This document shows, piece after piece, positions 31,667-37,266 of a DNA stretch of 37,266 bases; the stretch's first letter is position 1; each line of letters begins with the position of its first letter. This DNA comes from SMWC01 sp964466315 (GTDB lineage: Bacteria; Pseudomonadota; Gammaproteobacteria; Steroidobacterales; Rariloculaceae), in the NCBI GenBank assembly GCA_964466315.1, contig CAYXNS010000025.1:1-37266 (forward strand), written 5' to 3'. Under the pieces are notes generated by a model, which worked only from the letters and a program-made list of their open reading frames with translations, was not told where the DNA came from and made no database searches. Position numbers and translations under genes: made by a program.

Positions 31667-32680
31667 CTACTCGTCCGGCGACTCGAGAATCTCCGTAACG
31701 TCGACGACCCGGCCTTCGCGCGCCGATTTGGCGCCGGCACGAATCACCGCAAGCGATTCGGTCGCACGCTGGCCGCCGACCTCCGGCGTCGCCTGCCCGC
31801 GGACGCAGGCCGCGAACTCCTCGAGCTCCTCGACAATGGCATCGTTCTTCTCGCAGGGAATGGGGCTCGCCGCCGTGTCACCGCGCTCGAGATACCGTAA
31901 GCCTCCGAAAAGGTCATAGTAAGCACTGGCTTCTTTACCGTAGACGTTCATCATGTAGTACTCGGAAGCCGACGCATAACTCGCGGTCAGGCTCGAGATG
32001 GCGCCGTTCTCGTGTTCGAGAATCATATTCGCAATGTCGGGGTTGTCGCCCGGCAGTACGAGCCGTGCCGACATGCCGGATACCCGCTTTACCGGCCCCA
32101 TCAGCATTTCGAGTACGTCGGTGTAGTGAATGCCGATCTGCAACATGACGCCGCCCGGCATCCCTGCCGCCTGGTAGCGCCAGGAGTTGAGATCGAACTT
32201 GCCCAACCGGTCGCGGCTGATGTTGCATTCCGCCTGTACGAGCTTCCCGAATCGCCCGGCCACGATCTGATCTCTGATCCAGCGAAAGTGATTCTCGCGG
32301 CGGCGTTGGTAGCCGATGAACAGGATCACGCCGGCATCGGTGCAGCTTTTCTCGATCGCTTTGCCGTCCGTCACGGTATTCGCGATGGGCTTGTCCAGAA
32401 ACACATGCTTGCTGCTCTCGGCGGCTTGCCACACGGTTTCAAGATGAACGAAATTCGGCGTCGTATTGATGATCGCCTGGACGGAATCGTCGGCCAGAAC
32501 TTCCTCGTAGCTCGCGACGGCTCTGCAGCCGTATTTTTCGGCAAACGCGGCGCGTTTGTCCTCCGAGCGCGTATAGCAAGCGACGATATCGATCTGTGAC
32601 GTTCGCCCGGCGGCGTCCGCGAGGACGTCCGACCACCATCCCAGCCCTAAACAGGCAACTCGAACTGGTTCTTCACTCAT
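31667..32680 (-). CDS. Gfo/Idh/MocA-family NAD(P)-dependent oxidoreductase (second copy)
   Basis: This 337-residue member of the same oxidoreductase family as the gene at 23879 shares the GLGWW nucleotide-binding start (VACLGLGWWSDVL, 8-20). The catalytic-Lys motif is DKP (96-98) in VFLDKPIAN instead of the more common EKP. IGYQRRRENHFRWIRDQI and GGVMLQIGIHYTDVLEMLMG (with the active-site His) are typical. The frame could start at a TTG (32683), but the ATG at 32680 directly follows it and has GGAG six nt upstream, which overlaps the end of tctA. It is the last gene of the six-gene iclR-to-gfo operon. It probably acts on the compound imported by TctABC or its product. The substrate is unknown. 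Confidence 0.92.
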   Translation of the reverse strand: MSEEPVRVACLGLGWWSDVLADAAGRTSQIDIVACYTRSEDKRAAFAEKYGCRAVASYEEVLADDSVQAIINTTPNFVHLETVWQAAESSKHVFLDKPIANTVTDGKAIEKSCTDAGVILFIGYQRRRENHFRWIRDQIVAGRFGKLVQAECNISRDRLGKFDLNSWRYQAAGMPGGVMLQIGIHYTDVLEMLMGPVKRVSGMSARLVLPGDNPDIANMILEHENGAISSLTASYASASEYYMMNVYGKEASAYYDLFGGLRYLERGDTAASPIPCEKNDAIVEELEEFAACVRGQATPEVGGQRATESLAVIRAGAKSAREGRVVDVTEILESPDE

Positions 32681-32683
32681 CAA

Positions 32684-34198
32684 TTACTCCGATAGCCCTG
32701 GACGCGTTTCCCCTGCCGACCGTTCTCGCCGTGCGCTGGCTACCGACCAGGCGATGGACACTGCCGAGAGGCTGAGAAATAAAACGCTAAAGGGCGAGGT
32801 AAAAAATATGGAAACGTCTCCCTGCGATCCCGTCAACGCAATCCGAAGATGTTCCTCGAGCGGGCGGCCGAGCACCAGAGCCAATAACAATGGTACGACC
32901 GGCATATCGAGCCATTTCATGCCAAGTCCCAGCAACCCGAACGCGAACATGACGTAGACATCGAATACCGAATTCCTCAGGGCGTAGGAGCCGACTACGC
33001 AGAGAATTGCGATCGTTGGCATCAGGATTGCTCGAGGCATCGAAATAAGTTTGACGAGCAATCGCAGCCCGGCGAACGCGATGATCAGGTTGAAGATATT
33101 CGCCCAGAAGAACGAAAAGATTACACCGTACGCGAAATCGGCCCGTTCTATAAACAGGAGTGGGCCGGGCGCCAGGCCATGGACGAGCAGCGCGCCAATC
33201 AGAATCGCCGTTACCGGATCTCCCGGGATGCCGAGGGTCATCATCGGCACCAGCGCACCGCCGGTTACGGCATTGTTCGCGGACTCGGGAGCTGCGATCC
33301 CTTCAACCGCGCCCTCGCCGAATTTCTCCGAGCCGCGAGTCGTCTTTTGCGCATAGTCATAGCTGATAAACGCCGCGATCGGGCCGCCGGCTCCGGGCAG
33401 GATTCCGAGAAAAGTACCGATTACGGAACCGATACCGACAGGAAGCCGCATTCTTCGAATGTCCCGTAGCCTCGGAAAAATGCCTTGGAGCCGCACCGAT
33501 GGCGCGCCCGCTGCTCCCCGCGGATCCTTAGCGCCCAGGTTCTCGACGAGTTGCGGAATCGCAAACAAGCCGATTAGTGCCGTAAGAAAATGAATCCCTG
33601 CGAGAAGATTCGCGTTACCGAATGTGAATCTCGCGGTCCCCATCACGGGATCCTGTCCGATCGAAACGATCGCGAGTCCGATCACAGCCGAAAGCAGGCC
33701 TTTTATCAAAGACTTCGCGGCGAAGGAGCAGATGATAGTCAGCCCCAGGAAGACCAGACTGAAGAGGTCCGGAGCGCGGAATCCGAGCGCCAGATTGGCG
33801 AGGTTGGGCGCAATGAGAAACAAGCAGACAAAGCTGAACAAGCCGCCCGCGAAACTTGCGAGTATCGCGATGCCTAGCGCCCGCCCCGCTTCACCTCGCC
33901 TTACCATAGGGTGTCCGTCGAGCGCCGTGGCCGCTGCTGACGGCGTACCGGGAATATTCAACAGGACGGCTGAGAAACTTCCGCCCATCATGCCTCCGAC
34001 ATAAAGTCCGAGCAGCAACGCGATCGACATATTCGGATCGAGTACGAAGGTCAGGGGCAGCACGATGATGATCCCGGTTGAGATCGTCATACCGGGAATC
34101 ATGCCGACGGATATGCCGAGCATCGATCCTATCGCCGTCGCCAGCAGGCTCGAGGGTTGAACCGCTTGCATGAAGCCCTGGAGTACGTCGCCGCTCAT
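32684..34198 (-). CDS. tctA: Tripartite tricarboxylate transporter, large membrane subunit TctA
   Basis: This 504-residue inner-membrane subunit forms the translocation path of a TTT system that takes up tricarboxylates or other organic acids. About 12 hydrophobic helices are visible. The two family signature repeats are present: GSMLGISVGMIPGMTISTGIIIVLPLTF (near 23-50) and GTFLGILPGAGGPIAAFISYDYAQK. NIPGTPSAAATALDGHPMVRRGEAGRAL and AAPESANNAVTGGALVPMMTLGIPGDPVTAILIGAL are also characteristic. The open frame extends to 34318 over tctB, but the ATG at 34198 begins the conserved MSGDVLQGF and lies 10 bp after the tctB stop. The next gene starts 3 bp after the tctA stop. The substrate is set by the periplasmic binding protein and is not known. 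Confidence 0.95.
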   Translation of the reverse strand: MSGDVLQGFMQAVQPSSLLATAIGSMLGISVGMIPGMTISTGIIIVLPLTFVLDPNMSIALLLGLYVGGMMGGSFSAVLLNIPGTPSAAATALDGHPMVRRGEAGRALGIAILASFAGGLFSFVCLFLIAPNLANLALGFRAPDLFSLVFLGLTIICSFAAKSLIKGLLSAVIGLAIVSIGQDPVMGTARFTFGNANLLAGIHFLTALIGLFAIPQLVENLGAKDPRGAAGAPSVRLQGIFPRLRDIRRMRLPVGIGSVIGTFLGILPGAGGPIAAFISYDYAQKTTRGSEKFGEGAVEGIAAPESANNAVTGGALVPMMTLGIPGDPVTAILIGALLVHGLAPGPLLFIERADFAYGVIFSFFWANIFNLIIAFAGLRLLVKLISMPRAILMPTIAILCVVGSYALRNSVFDVYVMFAFGLLGLGMKWLDMPVVPLLLALVLGRPLEEHLRIALTGSQGDVSIFFTSPFSVLFLSLSAVSIAWSVASARRERSAGETRPGLSE

Positions 34199-34208
34199 CA
34201 CGTCCTCA

Positions 34209-34658
34209 CTACCAAACTCCAGCCGGCAGCAGAACCTGGAAGCCGTAACGGAAAACGAAGAGCAGGCCGACCGGGACGATGAGCGTGGCCAGCACCAACA
34301 CCAGGCGGTTACGCTCACCGTATTGCCACATCAACCCGGCGAAAAATGGAACGCTCGTGACGAGGAAGCCGGCAAATGGGAGTAGTGCCAGATAAGCGGC
34401 AAACCAGACGAGGGTGAGCAGGCGTTCAGATATCAGGCGGCCCGACGACCCGCTCGGGGATTCATCGTCGTTCTCCAGCAACGATCGAGCGAGCAAGGCG
34501 GCCGACAACAGAATCAGACCGCCGGCGATCAGCCACGGGAAAAAAACGGGGCCGGGCGTGTTGGGCAGGCTGCGGTTCGGGAGACCTACGGTCATCAGGC
34601 CATAGATAACACCGATGACGAGCAGGACGGCCCCAGCGATGACATCGCGCCGAATGAT
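34209..34658 (-). CDS. tctB: Tripartite tricarboxylate transporter, small membrane subunit TctB (non-canonical start)
   Basis: This small TTT subunit has four membrane helices. The first in-frame ATG is at 34595 and gives 128 residues, but it begins after the first helix. Upstream, in the same frame, the codons between the tctC stop and that ATG read IIRRDVIAGAVLLVIGVIYGL, the expected TctB helix 1. Coding therefore seems to begin at ATC (34658) or ATT (34655), just after the tctC TGA. A GGAG box inside the end of tctC lies 9 nt before the ATC and 12 nt before the ATT. No ATG, GTG or TTG is available in frame there. Later text (LPNTPGPVFFPWLIAGGLILLSAALL, then SERLLTLVWFAAYLALLPFAGFLVTSVPFF) is typical TctB. 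A mutated start codon, or initiation at 34595, are the alternatives. Confidence 0.8.
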   Translation of the reverse strand: MIRRDVIAGAVLLVIGVIYGLMTVGLPNRSLPNTPGPVFFPWLIAGGLILLSAALLARSLLENDDESPSGSSGRLISERLLTLVWFAAYLALLPFAGFLVTSVPFFAGLMWQYGERNRLVLVLATLIVPVGLLFVFRYGFQVLLPAGVW

Positions 34659-34661
34659 GGA

Positions 34662-35639
34662 TCAATTCTCCACGGCGTCCGATGGATCAAGGCCAGCATC
34701 GCGTACGATCGCCTTGACCTTGGCATCCTCTATCCGGAGTAATGCCTCGAAAGCTTCCACCGGCAACGGATCTACGGTGAAACCGACTTCTTGGGCGAGT
34801 TCCATGAAGGCGTCGGACTCGGCCGCCCGCACCATCGCGTCGGCCAGCAGTATTTTGACCTCGAGCGGCGTTCCTTTTGGTACCGACAGGCCGCGGAAGA
34901 GATCGAACCCGGCGTCGACGCCCAACTCCGCGGCAAACGGGACCTCCGGAATCACCGGATTTCTGCTGTCGCTCAGTGTCACCAGCAGATTGAACCGGTT
35001 GGCTCTGGCGAGGCTGATGGCACCGGTAAGTGGCGCTACCATGGCGTCGGCTTCTCCACTCAATACGGTTCCGTTACGCCGCTGGATTCCGATTGGCAGG
35101 TGCACCGCCTCGCAGCCGGCAGCACTCAAGAGCGACAGCGCGCCGAGATGAGTTCCGCTACCGGTTCCCGAGTTGGACACCTTGAATCGGCTCGGATTCG
35201 CCCTGCAGTCTTCTAGGAATGCATCGAAGTCGCTCCACGGCGCCCTCGAACTAACCGCGAACACCATCGGTTGGTACTCGACACGGCCGATATGGTCCAT
35301 GGCGTCGTGCCCGAACGGTACGTTGCCGAGATTCGTGACTGTCAGTATCGAAGTCGAATTCCAGACCACCGTATACCCGTCCGGCGCGGCATTGTTGATG
35401 TAGGTATAGGCAACTGCTCCTCCGGCGCCCGACTTATTCACGGGAACTACGGGCACGCCGAGGATCTCGCTCATTTCCTCAGCCAAGGTTCGCCCCTCGA
35501 TGTCGGCGCCCCCACCCGCAGCGAAGGGAATCACGAATTCGATCGGTTTTTCGGGGAAGTCGCCGAGAGCGGCCGGTATCGGCAGGCTGGCAGCGAGACC
35601 CAACGTAAGACTCAGGGCGATTGTTCCGTACGTCTGCAT
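34662..35639 (-). CDS. tctC: Tripartite tricarboxylate transporter substrate-binding protein TctC (Bug family)
   Basis: This periplasmic solute receptor of the TTT system has 325 residues. It has a signal peptide (about 1-26, ending PAALG), then the Bug-family start FPEKPIEFVIPFAAGGGADIEGRTLA (28-53) with the ligand-carboxylate-binding AAGGG loop. GVPVVPVNKSGAGGAVAYTYINNAAPDGYTV and, further on, FKVSNSGTGSGTHLGALSLLSAAGCEAVHLPIG are typical. Bug proteins bind diverse organic acids, so the ligand cannot be read from sequence. It starts 14 bp after the HbpS/GlcG-like gene, and its stop lies just before the tctB coding start. A tctC-tctB-tctA order is normal for these systems. Confidence 0.94.
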   Translation of the reverse strand: MQTYGTIALSLTLGLAASLPIPAALGDFPEKPIEFVIPFAAGGGADIEGRTLAEEMSEILGVPVVPVNKSGAGGAVAYTYINNAAPDGYTVVWNSTSILTVTNLGNVPFGHDAMDHIGRVEYQPMVFAVSSRAPWSDFDAFLEDCRANPSRFKVSNSGTGSGTHLGALSLLSAAGCEAVHLPIGIQRRNGTVLSGEADAMVAPLTGAISLARANRFNLLVTLSDSRNPVIPEVPFAAELGVDAGFDLFRGLSVPKGTPLEVKILLADAMVRAAESDAFMELAQEVGFTVDPLPVEAFEALLRIEDAKVKAIVRDAGLDPSDAVEN

Positions 35640-35653
35640 AACTATCTTCCAGA

Positions 35654-36100
35654 TCAGCCCGGCAGCGATGCACCAACTGCGGCAACGGCTGCTTCCGCGA
35701 TGCGCTCATCTTGTTCCCAATCGCCACCGCTGACCCCAATGCCGCCGACACATTCGTCGTCAAAGAAGATCGGGAAGCCGCCTTCCATGGCCGTCCAACG
35801 CTCGGGGCCGGCCGCTAGCGACAGACCAACGGCATGGAGCGTGTCGAGATGTTGTCCCTGCGCGCCTCCTGTTGTCGTTGGCCGCCGGTTGGATGCCGAA
35901 CACACTGCCTTCGTCAGCGAAGAATGAACGGTATGGAAGCGCCCACCGTCCATTCGTTCCAGCAGCATGAGGTTACCGCCGGCGTCGACGATCGCGACTG
36001 TTGCCGCGATACCCAAGGAACCCGCCTCGCCTATCGCCGCGGCCATCATCGTTTTCGCTCCCTGCGACGTCAGCCGCTTGGCGTTGACAATAAGCTCCAT
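35654..36100 (-). CDS. HbpS/GlcG-family protein
   Basis: This 148-residue protein is of the GlcG/HbpS-like fold, a small alpha/beta protein that in Streptomyces HbpS binds heme and in other bacteria sits with glycolate or diol catabolic genes. Seen: SLGIAATVAIVDAGGNLMLLERMDGGRFHTVHSSLTKAVCSA (28-69), QHLDTLHAV, and the Gly-rich GGFPIFFDDECVGGIGVSGGDWEQDERIAEAAVAAV, all family blocks. An AGAGGG box precedes the ATG. It lies between the IclR regulator (12 bp) and tctC (14 bp) in one operon. The role in the pathway is unknown; a sensor or accessory role is commonly proposed. No signal peptide is visible, so it is cytoplasmic. Confidence 0.88.
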   Translation of the reverse strand: MELIVNAKRLTSQGAKTMMAAAIGEAGSLGIAATVAIVDAGGNLMLLERMDGGRFHTVHSSLTKAVCSASNRRPTTTGGAQGQHLDTLHAVGLSLAAGPERWTAMEGGFPIFFDDECVGGIGVSGGDWEQDERIAEAAVAAVGASLPG

Positions 36101-36112
36101 GTTTCCCTCTTT

Positions 36113-36937
36113 CTACTCCGGAGAACCGAGTTGGACAGAGAGTTCCTTGGCACAGCGGCGCACGCCAGCCAGCACGATCTCGAGTAACTTCGTCGTGGCG
36201 CGCATCTCCGGTATCGAAGAACTCACGGCCGCGATTACGGCGCCGTGATGATCGCGAACCGCCGCGCCGACGCAGACGACTCCCGTTTGGAACTCTTCGT
36301 TGTCGAATGCGTAGCCGTTGCGCCGCACGTACCGTAACTCCTCCATCAATTCTTCGATATTCGTGATGGTGCGGTCGGTAAATTTTCTGAGTCCATTCTC
36401 GGCGATAACTTTGGCGATCTCGACATCAGGCAGCCAGGCCAGGATAGCTTTACCGGTCGCGGTCGCGTGAGCCGCCGTCGATTCACTGACCGTATCGCTG
36501 CGCACCTGAATCGCGTGACTGGAGTCGAGCTTGGCGAGCATGACGAGCTCATACCCTTGCATCGTACTGAGCTGTACCGCCTCCCCGGTCTGCTGGTTCA
36601 GGCGCCGCAACTCCGGCATCGCCATCTCGACGATGTTGAACTGGCTAAACCGACGATGAGAGAGCTCCGAGACCTTGTTACCGATGAAATAAAGCTTTCC
36701 CAACCTCGAACGGCCAGCGTAACCTCGCTTGACCAATGTCGCGAGCAGATGATGGCAGGTCGAAACGTTGAGGTCCGTCCTCGCGGCGACCTCCCTGAGA
36801 GGTAGTTCCTCACCCGCGTCCGCCAGCGCCTCGAGCACGTCGAGCGCGCGGTCCACGGACTGAATCGTACGGCTCGGTTTGACCCGGGCCGGCCCGGCGC
36901 TCGTGTCCTGAAGTTGAACTGATTCTTCGCTAGCCAT
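36113..36937 (-). CDS. IclR-family transcriptional regulator
   Basis: This 274-residue regulator has an N-terminal winged helix-turn-helix (about 24-85: SVDRALDVLEALADAGEELPLREVAARTDLNVSTCHHLLATLVKRGYAGR) and an IclR effector-binding domain (about 100-265: GEAVQLSTMQGYELVMLAKLDS, HATATGKAILAWLPD, RRNGYAFDNEEFQTGVVCVGAAVRDHHGAVIAAVSSS). A 20-residue acidic/polar leader precedes the DNA-binding part. It is the first gene of the operon that continues with hbpS/glcG, tctCBA and gfo/idh/mocA, so it presumably controls its own operon in response to the imported acid or a metabolite. A near-palindrome, TCAAGAATTTTTGA, about 57 bp upstream of its start could be an operator. Confidence 0.93.
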   Translation of the reverse strand: MASEESVQLQDTSAGPARVKPSRTIQSVDRALDVLEALADAGEELPLREVAARTDLNVSTCHHLLATLVKRGYAGRSRLGKLYFIGNKVSELSHRRFSQFNIVEMAMPELRRLNQQTGEAVQLSTMQGYELVMLAKLDSSHAIQVRSDTVSESTAAHATATGKAILAWLPDVEIAKVIAENGLRKFTDRTITNIEELMEELRYVRRNGYAFDNEEFQTGVVCVGAAVRDHHGAVIAAVSSSIPEMRATTKLLEIVLAGVRRCAKELSVQLGSPE

Positions 36938-36993
36938 GTTCTTGGATGTATGGAGCCTGCGTCAGCCGATACTCACGGATACCAAGCATAGTG

Positions 36994-37007
36994 TCAAGAA
37001 TTTTTGA
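36994..37007. promoter_or_regulatory. Near-palindrome upstream of iclR, candidate operator
   Basis: TCAAGAATTTTTGA is a 14-bp inverted repeat with one mismatched pair, in the 245-bp gap between the divergent iclR and the exported-protein gene at 37183. Size and AT-rich core fit IclR-type operators, which are short palindromes near their own promoters. No second copy was found in the window to support it. Confidence 0.3.
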
Positions 37008-37141
37008 GGATATGAAAAATGCGGCTGAAAGCGAATCAATTACGACGTGCCGCAGCCGCTCGAACTCCTGAGCTACACGGCTTATTGCACTTCGTTCCTA
37101 CGCCGCTTCGCCGCTTGTAGAATCGACGGAGATGCTGCAAG

Positions 37142-37154
37142 ATGCTCACAGCAT
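37142..37154. promoter_or_regulatory. Inverted repeat ATGCT-CAC-AGCAT upstream of the right-edge gene
   Basis: This 13-bp perfect inverted repeat (5-bp arms, 3-nt spacer) ends 28 bp before the ATG at 37183. A second ATGCTG, 12 bp upstream, can also pair with CAGCAT across a longer spacer. It may be a regulator site or a weak hairpin; nothing else supports it. Confidence 0.25.
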
Positions 37155-37182
37155 ATTTGATATTCTGCATAGAGGGGGAATA

Positions 37183-37266
37183 ATGAGAAGCGATGTTTCC
37201 GGTAAGCTAACGACCGCGCTCAGCGCTCTCATCGTTCTGATGCTGAGCCACACCGGCCATGCTCAT
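37183..37266 (+). CDS. Start of an exported protein, truncated by the window edge
   Basis: Twenty-eight codons are visible, beginning MRSDVSGKLTTALSALIVLM and continuing LSHTGHAH. This is a signal-peptide pattern: a basic N-terminus, a hydrophobic core and AHA-type small residues near the cleavage point. The ribosome-binding site AGAGGGGG lies about 5 nt before the ATG, which makes the start convincing. It is divergent from the iclR operon across 245 bp and may belong to the same regulon, for instance as an outer-membrane receptor, but the family cannot be told from what is visible. Confidence 0.65.
   Translation, partial: MRSDVSGKLTTALSALIVLMLSHTGHAH

Noticed and set aside
34199..34318. 40-residue extension upstream of tctA.
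   Set aside because: It overlaps tctB out of frame and lacks TctA similarity. MSGDVLQGF at 34198 is the natural start.
12433..37266. Global TGA recoding as an explanation for the interrupted CMD gene.
   Set aside because: Several clear genes in the window (FNR, E1beta, E2, tctC, the methyltransferase) end at TGA exactly where their families end, so TGA is a stop here.

Overview
The window looks like chromosomal DNA of a marine-type gammaproteobacterium. The evidence is an E. coli-like FabA, a TonB-dependent receptor of the EEIVVTA-box type, a GGDEF/EAL signalling protein, TctABC transport, moderately high G+C, and standard TGA/TAA/TAG stops. I see no rRNA, tRNA, insertion sequence, phage or CRISPR. 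The DNA is densely coding on both strands and most genes belong to recognisable families.

Layout. 1-6.1 kb: fabA (-), a Tat-exported PhoD-like phosphatase followed closely by a plastidic-type ferredoxin-NADP reductase (+), alanine racemase (-), and a YhdH/AcuI-type reductase (+). 6.1-7.6 kb: two convergent genes for cofactor-dependent enzymes that both carry apparent export signals, a methyltransferase and a Rossmann NADP-binding protein. 7.7-10.3 kb (-): a winged-helix/transmembrane regulator followed by an AsmA-like gene broken by one stop and two frameshifts. 10.5-12.4 kb: a PepSY membrane protein (+) facing a DoxX-like protein (-). 12.4-15.7 kb (-): a 2-oxoacid (acetoin/branched-chain type) dehydrogenase operon, E1alpha-E1beta-E2. 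15.8-21.7 kb (-): a strong terminator, a TonB receptor, and a membrane PAS-GGDEF-GGDEF-EAL protein. 22.1-23.7 kb (-): a sodium/solute symporter.

23.9-28.3 kb (+) is a catabolic-looking run: Gfo/Idh/MocA oxidoreductase, an M24-fold (creatinase/DddP-like) protein, a carboxymuconolactone decarboxylase (CMD/AhpD-like) gene interrupted by one in-frame TGA, a tartrate/isopropylmalate-type dehydrogenase, and the C-terminal remnant of an FkbM methyltransferase. After a DUF2238-like membrane protein come a secreted lectin-esterase and a DUF6152 protein (+). 31.7-36.9 kb (-) is a compact operon, iclR - hbpS/glcG - tctC - tctB - tctA - gfo/idh/mocA, that reads as uptake and oxidation of an organic acid or sugar acid. 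A new exported protein starts at the right edge.

The most interesting signal is at 26301-26888. The TGA replaces the second Cys of the CxxC redox motif (Cys83-Glu-Tyr-TGA86), the frame stays open and family-like for a further 109 codons, and a hairpin matching the bacterial SECIS rules sits just downstream. I read this as a candidate selenocysteine-containing CMD/AhpD-like protein. Next in interest are a tctB that appears to need a non-canonical ATC/ATT start, a plastidic-class FNR, an M24 protein lacking one metal-ligand Asp, and the two exported cofactor enzymes.
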